Source: Pelomonas sp047654805
GTDB lineage: Bacteria > Pseudomonadota > Gammaproteobacteria > Burkholderiales > Burkholderiaceae_C
Assembly: GCF_047654805.1 (NCBI RefSeq)
Contig: NZ_JASGIV010000001.1
Coordinates: 186,001 to 250,000, forward strand
Reading direction: 5' to 3'
DNA length: 64,000 nt
How positions within the stretch are numbered: position 1 is the stretch's first letter; each line of letters opens with the position of its first letter. Position numbers and translations under genes: made by a program. Shown one piece after another: positions 1 to 8,385 of this stretch. The notes under the pieces are model-generated. The model was given only the letters and a program-made list of their open reading frames with translations, had not been told where the DNA came from and searched no databases.

Positions 1-41
1 GAGACGGGATACTGGCTCGGCTCAAACAGGAGACCGTACCC

Positions 42-809
42 ATGAAGACCTGGCTCATCGCCACCCTCGTTGCCGCCGCTGCCGTCGGCTCCCAGGCCCA
101 GACGGCCGACCCGCTGAAGGCCGCCATCGCGGCCGACAACCGCCTGGTCGGCAATGTCGCGCGCGACGCCGCGCGCCACCCATACGAGACGCTGAGCTTC
201 TTCGGCATCAAGCCCAACCACACGGTGGTTGAGCTGGCGCCGGGCGGCGGCTGGTACACCGAGATCCTGGCGCCCTATCTGCGCGAGACAGGCCAGCTTT
301 ATGCCGCAGACGGTGGCGGCGCACGCTTCAAGGCCAAGATGGAGTCCATGGGCATCTATGGCAAGGTCACCATCACCAGTTTCAACCCCGCCAAGGGCCA
401 GTTCGATATCGCCCCTCCGGGCAGCGCCGACGCGGTGCTGACCTTCCGCAACGTGCACAACTGGATGAGCGCCGGTACGGCGCAAGCCGTGTTCGACGCG
501 GCCTTCAAGGCGCTGAAGCCGGGCGGCGTGCTGGGCGTGGAGGAGCATCGCCTGCCGGCCTCGCGCACCCAAGATCCCAAGGCCGGCTCGGGCTATGTGC
601 ATGAGGCCGTTGTCATCAAGTTCGCCGAGAACGCCGGCTTCAAGCTGGCGGGCCGCAGCGAGGTCAATGCCAACGCCAGGGATACGGCCGAGCATCCCGA
701 AGGCGTCTGGACGCTGCCGCCGACCTTCGCGCTCAAGGACAAGGACCGCGCGAAGTACCAAGCCATCGGCGAGAGCGATCGCATGACGCTGAAGTTCGTC
801 AAGCCTTGA
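42..809 (+). CDS. Exported class I SAM-dependent methyltransferase
   Basis: A 255-residue protein with a clear signal peptide (basic n-region, Ala/Val-rich core, cleavage near AQA at residues 18-20). A Rossmann methyltransferase fold follows: motif I is VVELAPGGG at about 62-70, and a motif IV-like segment, DAVLTFRNVHNW, lies further on. This fits the family of predicted methyltransferases (COG4798 type) that carry export signals. The substrate is unknown, and SAM is not expected in the periplasm, so the real activity is unclear. An AGGAG-like site lies upstream of the ATG. The next gene's ATG follows 26 bases after the stop. Confidence 0.8.
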   Translation: MKTWLIATLVAAAAVGSQAQTADPLKAAIAADNRLVGNVARDAARHPYETLSFFGIKPNHTVVELAPGGGWYTEILAPYLRETGQLYAADGGGARFKAKMESMGIYGKVTITSFNPAKGQFDIAPPGSADAVLTFRNVHNWMSAGTAQAVFDAAFKALKPGGVLGVEEHRLPASRTQDPKAGSGYVHEAVVIKFAENAGFKLAGRSEVNANARDTAEHPEGVWTLPPTFALKDKDRAKYQAIGESDRMTLKFVKP

Positions 810-835
810 CGACAGTGCGGGCAAAGCGGGCGGAC

Positions 836-1639
836 ATGATCCATGCCGTCATCGGCTATGGCCGTCTCGCGCGCGCGCTGGTGCCGGCGCTGCGCGCCGC
901 GGGTGAGGTGGTCGTCGTTGGGCGGCGTTCGCCCGGCGCAGGCGAACTCCTGCCCGCGGATGCTGCTCGTGCGGCCGACTGGGTCTGGCTGACCGTACCT
1001 GACGACCGCATCGCGGCGACCGCCGCGGCATTGCCCTGGCGCGCGGGTCAGCTCGCGCTGCACTGCAGCGGCGCCACGTCGCTGGCTGCGCTGGCGCCGG
1101 CGCCGGAGGCGGCCGGTTTCCATCCGCTCAAACTGCTGGCCGGCGATGCGGGTCTTGCGGGCGTGCACGTCGGCATTGAAGCCGACGCTGCGTTCCGGCC
1201 CGCGCTGCAGGAGCTCGCCCAGGTGCTTGGCCTGGTACCGCTGGTGCTGCCTTCGCCCATGACGGAGCACGCGCGGGCGGCCTACCACGCGGCAGCCAAC
1301 CTCGCCGCCAGTGGGGTGCTGGCAGTGCTGGCCGAGGCTCTGGCGCTGTGGGAAGCCGCCGGCCTGGCGCCTGCCGACGGCCTGCCGGCGCTGACGCCGC
1401 TGAGCCGTGGCGCGCTGGATACCGCGCTGGCTCGCGGCCTGGCCGGTGCCGTCTCCGGCCCCATTGCACGTGGCGATGCGGGCGTGCTGACGCGTCATCT
1501 GCAGGCATTGGCGACAGCGGGCCTGGACGCCGACCTGCTGCTCGCGTTGGCCCGGCGCCAGCTCGCGTTGGCCGAGGCTGCCGGCCGTCTGGACGCCGCC
1601 CAGAGCTGCGCGCTGCGGGCCAGCCTGGCGGGGCAATGA
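836..1639 (+). CDS. Rossmann-like / DUF2520 domain protein
   Basis: A 267-residue protein. The N-terminus has a dinucleotide-binding beta-alpha-beta unit (VIGYGRLARAL, residues 4-14). The C-terminal helical half contains MTEHARAAYHAAANLAASG, typical of the DUF2520 domain that follows a ProC/KPR-like NAD(P) domain. An oxidoreductase role on a small hydroxy or imino acid is possible but unproven. I chose the ATG at 836 over a TTG at 806 that overlaps the upstream stop, because the nucleotide-binding strand begins directly at 836. Confidence 0.75.
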   Translation: MIHAVIGYGRLARALVPALRAAGEVVVVGRRSPGAGELLPADAARAADWVWLTVPDDRIAATAAALPWRAGQLALHCSGATSLAALAPAPEAAGFHPLKLLAGDAGLAGVHVGIEADAAFRPALQELAQVLGLVPLVLPSPMTEHARAAYHAAANLAASGVLAVLAEALALWEAAGLAPADGLPALTPLSRGALDTALARGLAGAVSGPIARGDAGVLTRHLQALATAGLDADLLLALARRQLALAEAAGRLDAAQSCALRASLAGQ

Positions 1640-1765
1640 ATGCGCTGGCGGCCGGCAGCGTGACAAAGGCCGCGATCGGCCCGGTTTGCGCCCCCAACGT
1701 TGCGGGGGTGGACTTCTAAACTTCCCAAATCCGTCGCTGGTGGCGGGAGCACCCAGGGAGTCCAG

Positions 1766-2323
1766 ATGTCCGACGCATCCATTCAAGCCATGATCCGGGC
1801 CGACGCCGCCCAGATCCTGCACAGCGTCGTCGACGAGCTGCCCGATGCTCGCGAGCGACTAGCCTATGTGCGCAGCATGACGGAGCAGGCCGCCACCAAG
1901 GTGCTCAACCTCGTCGAGGCCGCCCAGGCGGACGCTGAGGCGGTGCGCAAGAAGGGCCGGGAGCTGTCGGACGCGTTGAATCGCCTGGCCCTGTCCACCA
2001 ACATCAGCACCGACCGTGCCCGTGCGCTGATGAAGCTGTGCGCCGCCTATGCGGCCGATGCGGCCAGTTTCGCGTCGCGCGAGAAATCGCTGCATACCGA
2101 GATCATGATGTCGCAGGACTTCCAGGATCTCTCCGGCCAGGTGATCAACAAGGTCAGCAGGATGCTGGAGCGCGCCGAGCCGCCGCTCAATGACCTGATC
2201 GATTCCCTGCCGGCGCCCGTCGCTGCGCAAGACGCGTCTACCGAACTTCACGGCGTGCAGACGCCCGACAAGGCGCTCAAGCAGGACGACGTGGACGACC
2301 TGCTGGCCAGCCTCGGCTTCTGA
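1766..2323 (+). CDS. cheZ: Protein phosphatase CheZ
   Basis: A 185-residue CheZ, the phosphatase that dephosphorylates CheY-P in chemotaxis. The long helical-hairpin core carries the signature QDFQDLSGQVINKV near residue 115; its Asp and Gln are the family's catalytic positions. The C-terminal tail QDDVDDLLASLGF matches the CheY-docking helix. A GGGAG ribosome site lies 5 bases before the ATG; a longer upstream in-frame extension has no family match. It stands alone: no cheY, cheA or flagellar gene is adjacent, whereas cheYZ pairs are common. Confidence 0.92.
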   Translation: MSDASIQAMIRADAAQILHSVVDELPDARERLAYVRSMTEQAATKVLNLVEAAQADAEAVRKKGRELSDALNRLALSTNISTDRARALMKLCAAYAADAASFASREKSLHTEIMMSQDFQDLSGQVINKVSRMLERAEPPLNDLIDSLPAPVAAQDASTELHGVQTPDKALKQDDVDDLLASLGF

Positions 2324-2335
2324 GCCCTTGGGCTT

Positions 2336-3166
2336 TCAGGCCCAGGACGCCGGATCGAGGCGGTAGTAGCCGCTCAGTTCGGCGTACAGCGCTGGATGGC
2401 CGGCGGCCAGCTCGAGTGGCCGCTCGAAGAACAGCTCGCTGACCACTGCGAAGAACTCTGCCGGGTCGGTGGCTGCATAGGCATCGATGAGCCCCGGGCC
2501 CATCTCGTGCACCCGTGCCAGCCGCCACCTGAGCGCATCGAACTCGTTTTGCATCACCGTCGACCAGCGTCGGTAGGCCTCGGCGGTGGGGAGCGCAGGC
2601 GCGCCGTTGGCGGGGCCACCGGCCTGGTCCAACTGGTGGGCGAATTCGTGGATGACGACGTTGTGCCCGTCGCCGGGCGTGGCAGCTCCGCGCTTGACCT
2701 CGTCCCAGGCCAGCAGTACCTGCCCCTGGCTCCAGCTCTCGCCGGCCAGCACGCGGCGCTGGTCGGACAGCACGCCACCGGCTTCCGTCACCGGCCGGTC
2801 GACGACAAAGGCGCTGGGGTAGACCAGCACCTGGCGCAGCTCCGGGTAGATGCCGCGCGCCGCGCCCAGCAGTGGCAGGCAGGCCAGTGCCGCGATGGTC
2901 ACGCGCACCTCGTCCGTCACGCGCAGGCCGCGGCAGCCGAGGATGGGTTTTTCGGCCAGGAAGACCTGCATCAGCCCCTTGAGTCGCAATTGCTGCCGGG
3001 CGGGCAGCCTCGCGACCAGCGGCACATGGCGGCGCAGCAGGCGGCGCCAGGCGGCCGGGAAGGGGCGGCTCGCGACGCGTTCGCGGCGACGTCTCACCCA
3101 CAGGGGCCACAGCGCGATACCGGCGGCGGCCAGCAGGACGAGGCAGAAGCAGATGAGCAAGGGCAT
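2336..3166 (-). CDS. mtfA: MtfA-like zinc-dependent peptidase (M90 family)
   Basis: A 276-residue protein starting with a hydrophobic membrane segment (residues 1-22) followed by an Arg-rich stretch. The zinc-peptidase motif HEFAHQLDQ lies at 173-181, as in the M90 family (E. coli MtfA, which binds the Mlc repressor and has aminopeptidase activity). The N-terminal anchor differs from the soluble E. coli protein. I placed the start at 3166 because the longer frame from 3238 would overlap the start of the divergent MFS gene and adds residues unlike the family. The specific Mlc link is not shown here. Confidence 0.85.
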   Translation of the reverse strand: MPLLICFCLVLLAAAGIALWPLWVRRRRERVASRPFPAAWRRLLRRHVPLVARLPARQQLRLKGLMQVFLAEKPILGCRGLRVTDEVRVTIAALACLPLLGAARGIYPELRQVLVYPSAFVVDRPVTEAGGVLSDQRRVLAGESWSQGQVLLAWDEVKRGAATPGDGHNVVIHEFAHQLDQAGGPANGAPALPTAEAYRRWSTVMQNEFDALRWRLARVHEMGPGLIDAYAATDPAEFFAVVSELFFERPLELAAGHPALYAELSGYYRLDPASWA

Positions 3167-3222
3167 GGCAGGCCAACTGGGTGCGCGCGTCGGCTTTGCA
3201 AGTCCCGGGGTAGGCTGCGGGC

Positions 3223-4380
3223 ATGCGTACTTCCCCACTTGCGGCCTGGCAGGTGCTGCTGGGCGGCATCTGCGCGCTGGTGCTGACGATAGGCCTGGCC
3301 CGCTTCGCGTACACGCCCTTGCTGCCGCAGATGCAGGCCCAGGCGGGCCTGGGCCTGGGTGATGGCGGGCTGCTGGCAGCCATCAACTACGCCGGCTACA
3401 TGAGCGGCGCGCTGCTGGCGGCCTGGATCGAGAGCCCGGTCTGGCGCCAGCGTCTGTACAGCTGGGGACTGCCGCTGGCCCTGCCCGTCACGGCACTGAT
3501 GGGCTGGAGCTCGTCCTTCGGCGCGTGGGCCGTGTCGCGCTACGTCGGCGGCCTGTGCGGCGCCGCCGGCATGCTGCTGGGATCGGGCCTGGTGCAGGGC
3601 TGGCTGATGCGCTCGGGGCGCCGGCCCGAGCTGGGCCTCTACTTCATCGGGCTGGGCCTGGGCATCGTCGTGTCGGCCCTGGGCGCGATGGGCATGACCA
3701 GGCTGGACCTGGGCTGGGCGGCGCAATGGCAGGGCTTTGCGCTGCTGGGCCTGGCCTTCCTGATCCCGGCCTGGCGCTGGCGCCCGCCGGTGCCACCGCC
3801 ACCCGCCAGGGCAGCCGCCGGCCACAACCCGAGCCGGCGCTGGATGGGGCTGATGGTGGCGGCCTATTTCTGCGCCGGCTGGGGGTTTGTCATCAATGCG
3901 ACCTTCACCGTCACCATCGTCGAGAAGCAACCGCTGCTGGCGGGGCAGGGGCCCTGGGCCTGGCTGCTGGTCGGCCTTGCGGCCACGCCGGCGGTGTTCG
4001 TGTGGGACCGTATCGCGCGACGCACGGGCGATGTCGGCGCGTTGATGATCGCCTTTGCGGCGCAGATCGTCGGCGTGCTGCTGCCGGTGCTGGCCGGGGG
4101 GCTGGTCGCCGCGCTGGCAGGCGCCCTGTTGTACGGCGCAACCTTCATCGGCATCGTCAGCCTGACGCTGGCGCTGGTCGGGCGCCGCTCGCCCGCCAAC
4201 CCCGGCAAGGCGATGGCCCGGCTGACGCTGAGCTACGGCGTGGCCCAGATCAGCGCACCGGCACTGACCGGCCGCATGGTGGAGGCCAGCGGCCGCTTCG
4301 ATGCGGCACTGTGGCTGACGGCCACGGTGCTGGCGCTGGGAATGCTGGCCCTGGCTGCGGTGCTGCGCGAGTCGCGCTGA
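3223..4380 (+). CDS. YbfB/YjiJ-family MFS transporter
   Basis: A 385-residue, strongly hydrophobic protein with about twelve predicted membrane segments. The first segment ends in GLARFAYTPLLPQMQ, a hallmark of the YbfB/YjiJ branch of the major facilitator superfamily. The substrate is unknown. It is divergent from the mtfA-like gene (56-base gap) and convergent with the small lipoprotein gene. Confidence 0.85.
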   Translation: MRTSPLAAWQVLLGGICALVLTIGLARFAYTPLLPQMQAQAGLGLGDGGLLAAINYAGYMSGALLAAWIESPVWRQRLYSWGLPLALPVTALMGWSSSFGAWAVSRYVGGLCGAAGMLLGSGLVQGWLMRSGRRPELGLYFIGLGLGIVVSALGAMGMTRLDLGWAAQWQGFALLGLAFLIPAWRWRPPVPPPPARAAAGHNPSRRWMGLMVAAYFCAGWGFVINATFTVTIVEKQPLLAGQGPWAWLLVGLAATPAVFVWDRIARRTGDVGALMIAFAAQIVGVLLPVLAGGLVAALAGALLYGATFIGIVSLTLALVGRRSPANPGKAMARLTLSYGVAQISAPALTGRMVEASGRFDAALWLTATVLALGMLALAAVLRESR

Positions 4381-4386
4381 GCCGGC

Positions 4387-4647
4387 TTACTTGCCGACGG
4401 GCGTTGGGGAGTGATGCCGGAGGTTGTCCCCAAAGGCGGCCGCGTCGGCGCGTTCGGTTTCCTTCTGCTGCACGGTGCGGCACTTCACCTTGGAGAACAT
4501 CGAGCCCAGCTGCTCCTCGCGGTCGCAAACGACGTCCTTGTCCTTCGCGACGGCGACCTGCTCGTTGCCCGCAGGCGTCGAGGCGCAGCCAGCCAGTGCG
4601 GCGGCGAGGAGGAGGGACAGCCAGGTCGGGGGCAATGCTCGTTTCAT
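4387..4647 (-). CDS. Small predicted lipoprotein
   Basis: An 86-residue protein with a signal peptide ending in the lipobox LAGC at residues 18-21, so it should be lipidated and membrane-anchored. The mature part is short, polar and has two further cysteines (VVCDREEQ and KVKCRT) that could form a disulfide. The product is unidentified. The start at 4647 gives a normal signal peptide; the upstream in-frame extension does not look like a signal. It is convergent with the MFS gene and divergent from the S9 peptidase gene. Confidence 0.7.
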   Translation of the reverse strand: MKRALPPTWLSLLLAAALAGCASTPAGNEQVAVAKDKDVVCDREEQLGSMFSKVKCRTVQQKETERADAAAFGDNLRHHSPTPVGK

Positions 4648-4712
4648 GTCGGAAGGCAATCGGGTTGAGGCGCCGGAGAATACTGCGAGCCCGACCATTT
4701 ACCGCCATTGAA

Positions 4713-6749
4713 ATGAGACAGCTGCTGGTGATCTTCACCTTCCTTGGCCTGACGCAGGCCACCGTGCAGGCCCAGCCTGCGGCGCGACCGTTCGACGCCG
4801 AGACCGCGAACAGCCTGCAGCGCCTCGTCGAACCGGAGATCTCGCCCGACGGACGCTGGGTGGTCTATGGCCTGCGCGTGGCGGATCCGGCCAGGGACAA
4901 GTACCAGACCGACCTGTGGCTCGCGCCAACGGCGGCCGGCGGCGCGCCGCGTCGGCTGACCTTCACCGGCGACTTCGGCGGCAAGCCGCGCTGGGTAGGC
5001 GCCGAGGGGGCAGCCATCGCCTTCCTGGCCGCGCGCGGCAGCGACGACGAGAAGAAGAAAGGCGCGCAGCTCTGGCGCCTGTCGCTGGCTGGCGGCGAGG
5101 CCGAGCAACTGACCGAGCTCAAGGGCGGTGTCGAGGACTATGCGGTCGCACCCGATGGCAGCCGTGCGGTGCTTGTCGTTCAGGAGGAGGCCCCGGACCC
5201 CGAGAAGCTCGCCGGCTGGCGGCGCAAGACGCCGCTGCCCATCGTCATCGACGGCTTCCACTTCAAGCAGGATCGCGAGGGCTATCTCGACGGCCGACGC
5301 AAGCATCTGCAACTGCTGGACCTGGCCAGCCGCAGGCTCGACGTGCTGACCCAGGGCGAGTTCGACGAGGTCGCGCCGGCCTGGAGTCCGGACGGACGCC
5401 TGCTGGCCTTCCTCAGCAGGCGGTCTCCGGAGCGGGACCGTACCGAGGCGACAGGCCTTTTCGTCATGCCCGTCGAGGCTGGTGCGTCGGCGCGAGGCCT
5501 GGCGACGCTGACGACGGACAGCGATGCCCGCCCTGCATGGAGTCCCGATGGCCGTTTCATCGCGCTGCCGACCGGGGACGAAGTGAAATGGAGCGCCTAC
5601 CAGCAATGGCGCCCTGGCGTCTTTGAAGTGGGTGGCGGTGCGGCACAGGTGCTGGGCGCGGACCTGGATCGCGGCTGGCAGCCGCAACTGGCGTGGGCGG
5701 CGGACGGCAAGGCCCTGATCGGTGTCGTCGACGAAGACCGCCAGAGCCGGCTGACGCGCATCGGGGTGGCGGACGGACAGGTGCAGCGGCTCAGCGGACC
5801 GGGCACCGCTGGGCAGGCCAGCGTGGCACGTGACGGCAGCGTTGCCTTTCTGGCGGGCGGCTGGCAGCAGCCCGCCGAGCTGCATGTGCTGGACGCCGCC
5901 GGGCCCCGCGCGGTAACGGCCCACCACGAGGGCTGGCGCCGTGACGTGGCCCTGTCCCGCCTGCGCGAGTTCGCGACGGCGAGCGCCGATAGCACCGACG
6001 TGCACGGCCTGCTGGCGCTGCCACCCGAGGCCGTGCTGCCGCTGCCGACGGTGCTGCTCATTCACGGCGGCCCGAACAGCCAGGACGCGCAGGAGCTGTC
6101 CACCCGCAGCTCGCTGCGGGAGCGCCTGGTGGCGGCCGGATATGCGGTGCTGCTCGTCAACTACCGTGGCAGCAGCGGGCGTGGCAAGGCCTTCCAGCGC
6201 GCGATCTTCGCGGACTGGGGGCGGCTGGAAGTTCAGGACCTGCATGCCGCGGTGGACTGGGCGGTGAAGCAGGGCATTGCCGATCCGTCGCGCCTGGGCG
6301 TGGGCGGCTGGAGCTATGGCGGCATCCTGACCGATGCACTCATCGCCGCCGACACCCGCTTCAAGGCTGCTGTCAGCGGCGCCGGCAGCGGCAACCAGCT
6401 CAGCATGTTCGGTACCGACCAGTACGCCGTGCAGTACGAGCGCGAGATGGGCTTGCCTTGGGCGCAGCGCGAGCGCTGGCTCAAGGTGTCCGCCCCCTTC
6501 TTCAAGGCTGAGCGCATCAGGACGCCGACGCTTTTCCTCGGCGGCGAGAAGGACTTCAACGTGCCGATCTCGGGCAGCGAGCAGATGTACCTCGCGCTGA
6601 AGACACTGGGCGTGCCGACCCAACTGGTCATCTATCCGGGGCAGTTCCATGGCCTGTCGCTGCCCAGCTACCAGCGTGACTGGGAGACGCGCTTCATTGC
6701 CTGGATGGACCACTACCTGAAGCCGCAGACACAGTCCGCCACGAAGTAA
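4713..6749 (+). CDS. S9-family prolyl oligopeptidase-type serine peptidase
   Basis: A 678-residue protein with a signal peptide ending near QAQ at residue 20. An N-terminal beta-propeller contains repeated SPDGRW/SPDGRL motifs, and a C-terminal alpha/beta hydrolase follows. The triad is readable: Ser534 in GGWSYGGI, Asp614 in GEKDFNV and His646 in PGQFHG. It probably cleaves peptides in the periplasm, as acylaminoacyl or dipeptidyl peptidases of this family do. The ATG at 4713 begins the signal peptide; the frame stays open far upstream, antisense to the lipoprotein gene and across MFS, but that part is not coding. Confidence 0.9.
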   Translation: MRQLLVIFTFLGLTQATVQAQPAARPFDAETANSLQRLVEPEISPDGRWVVYGLRVADPARDKYQTDLWLAPTAAGGAPRRLTFTGDFGGKPRWVGAEGAAIAFLAARGSDDEKKKGAQLWRLSLAGGEAEQLTELKGGVEDYAVAPDGSRAVLVVQEEAPDPEKLAGWRRKTPLPIVIDGFHFKQDREGYLDGRRKHLQLLDLASRRLDVLTQGEFDEVAPAWSPDGRLLAFLSRRSPERDRTEATGLFVMPVEAGASARGLATLTTDSDARPAWSPDGRFIALPTGDEVKWSAYQQWRPGVFEVGGGAAQVLGADLDRGWQPQLAWAADGKALIGVVDEDRQSRLTRIGVADGQVQRLSGPGTAGQASVARDGSVAFLAGGWQQPAELHVLDAAGPRAVTAHHEGWRRDVALSRLREFATASADSTDVHGLLALPPEAVLPLPTVLLIHGGPNSQDAQELSTRSSLRERLVAAGYAVLLVNYRGSSGRGKAFQRAIFADWGRLEVQDLHAAVDWAVKQGIADPSRLGVGGWSYGGILTDALIAADTRFKAAVSGAGSGNQLSMFGTDQYAVQYEREMGLPWAQRERWLKVSAPFFKAERIRTPTLFLGGEKDFNVPISGSEQMYLALKTLGVPTQLVIYPGQFHGLSLPSYQRDWETRFIAWMDHYLKPQTQSATK

Positions 6750-6831
6750 CTCTGTGTGAGCCCGTCATCCGGTTGGCATGGCTGAGGGTTAGAGGCATGC
6801 GGCCGCGCTTTCAGCGGCCTGGAGTTGCCTC

Positions 6832-7179
6832 ATGAAACGACTGGCCCTGGCTCTCACGCTGATCGCTTCCGCGGCCCTGCTGTCGGGCTGCGTGGTGGTG
6901 CCTGCGCATCGCGCGGGCTATTACGGCGGCGGCTATGCCGATGGTGGCGAGATCGTCGTCGATGCACCGCCCCCGGCACCCTATGCCGAGGTCGTCCCCG
7001 TCGCGCCTTACCCGGGCGCGGTGTGGATCGGCGGCTACTGGGGTTGGCGCAGCGGGCGCCATCAATGGGTGCCGGGCTATTACGAGCGCCCCCATCCCGG
7101 CTATCGCTATGAGCCGAACCGCTGGGAGAACCGGGGCGGACGCTGGCATCTGCGCATCGGCGGCTGGTTCCGCCTGTGA
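6832..7179 (+). CDS. YXWGXW-repeat lipoprotein
   Basis: A 115-residue protein. The signal peptide ends in LLSGC (lipobox, Cys at about residue 20). The mature part is rich in Tyr, Gly, Pro and Trp, with the short repeats WIGGYWGWR, HQWVPGYYE and RGGRWHLRIGGW typical of YXWGXW/WXXGXW-repeat envelope proteins common in Burkholderiales. The function is unknown. A 6-bp hairpin (6801-6819) and a GGAG site lie just upstream. Confidence 0.8.
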   Translation: MKRLALALTLIASAALLSGCVVVPAHRAGYYGGGYADGGEIVVDAPPPAPYAEVVPVAPYPGAVWIGGYWGWRSGRHQWVPGYYERPHPGYRYEPNRWENRGGRWHLRIGGWFRL

Positions 7180-8385
7180 TCAGACGCGCTCGATGACGGT
7201 GGCGATGCCCATGCCGGCGCCCACGCACAGGGTCACGGCGCCGGTCTGGAGGTCGCGCCGCTCCAGCTCGTCAAGCAGGGTGCCCAGCAGCATCGCGCCG
7301 GTCGCCCCCAGCGGGTGCCCAAGGGCGATGGCGCCACCGTTGACGTTGACGCGATCCATGTCGAGGCCAAGGTCGCGTGCCGTCTTCAGGGGTACGGCAG
7401 CGAAGGCCTCGTTGATCTCCCACAGGTCGATGTCGCCAGGTTTCATGCCGGCCTGCTCCAGCGCTTTGAGGCATGCCGGTGTCGTTCCCGTGAGCATGAT
7501 CGTAGGCTCGCTACCCGTCACTGCAGCGGCGCGGATTCGGGCGCGGGGCTGGAGCCCCGCCGCCTCGCCGCCGGTCCTGGAACCCACCAGCACCAGGGCA
7601 GCGCCATCGACGATGCCCGAGGAGTTGCCCGCGTGGTGGCGGTGCTCTATGGCGGGCACCTGCGGATACTTCCGCAGTGCCAGCGCATCGAGCGTCGCGC
7701 CCAGCTTGACGAAGCTCGGATTCAGCCCGGCCAGGGTTTCGGGCGTCGTTTGCGGACGTATCGTCTCGTCCTCGGCCAACAGCAGCGTACCGGCTCCATC
7801 GTGCACCGGCACGACGGATCGACCGAAATAGCCGGCCGCGCTCGCGTTGGCGGCGCGCTGGTGCGAACGCGCGGCATAGGCATCCAGCGCCTCGCGCGAG
7901 AAACCCTCCAGCGTGGCGATCAGGTCGGCACTGATGCCCTGGGGCACGAAGCCGACGGCCTCGACGACACGTCCGTCCAGCAGCCAGGCGCCGCCGTCGC
8001 TGCCCATGGGCACGCGACTCATGCTTTCCACGCCACCGGCCACGACCAGCCGCTCGAAGCCGCTAGCCACCTTGGCCGCGGCGAGGTTGACGCTCTCCAG
8101 CCCGGAGGCGCAGAAGCGCGATTGCGTGATGCCCGCGACCGACTCGGCCCAGCCGGCATCCAGCACGGCAATGCGGGCGATGTCGCCTCCTTGCTCGGCG
8201 ATGGGCGTCACACAGCCGAGCACGACGTCATCGACGAGACGCGTGTCCAGCCGGTTGCGCTCGCGAAGCGCCTGCAGCAGCGTGCGCACCAGCCAGATCG
8301 GTGTGGCCGCGTGCAGCGATCCCTCGGGCTTGCCCTTGCCGCGCGGCGTGCGGCAGTGGTCGTAGAGGTAGGCGTCAAAGCTCAT
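7180..8385 (-). CDS. Acetyl-CoA C-acyltransferase (thiolase)
   Basis: A 401-residue thiolase. The nucleophilic Cys92 lies in RFCASGLES, His357 in GHPLGATGA and the second catalytic Cys387 in CVGAGMG. It condenses or cleaves acyl-CoA with acetyl-CoA. It overlaps the upstream wax ester synthase gene by 4 bases (ATGA), so the two form one operon. That pairing points to fatty-acid, storage-lipid or acyl-CoA turnover; degradative versus biosynthetic use cannot be told from sequence. Confidence 0.9.
   Translation of the reverse strand: MSFDAYLYDHCRTPRGKGKPEGSLHAATPIWLVRTLLQALRERNRLDTRLVDDVVLGCVTPIAEQGGDIARIAVLDAGWAESVAGITQSRFCASGLESVNLAAAKVASGFERLVVAGGVESMSRVPMGSDGGAWLLDGRVVEAVGFVPQGISADLIATLEGFSREALDAYAARSHQRAANASAAGYFGRSVVPVHDGAGTLLLAEDETIRPQTTPETLAGLNPSFVKLGATLDALALRKYPQVPAIEHRHHAGNSSGIVDGAALVLVGSRTGGEAAGLQPRARIRAAAVTGSEPTIMLTGTTPACLKALEQAGMKPGDIDLWEINEAFAAVPLKTARDLGLDMDRVNVNGGAIALGHPLGATGAMLLGTLLDELERRDLQTGAVTLCVGAGMGIATVIERV

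Noticed and set aside
3525..4712. Open frame continuous with and upstream of the S9 peptidase
   Set aside because: It covers the MFS and lipoprotein genes in another frame, and the peptidase signal peptide starts cleanly at 4713.
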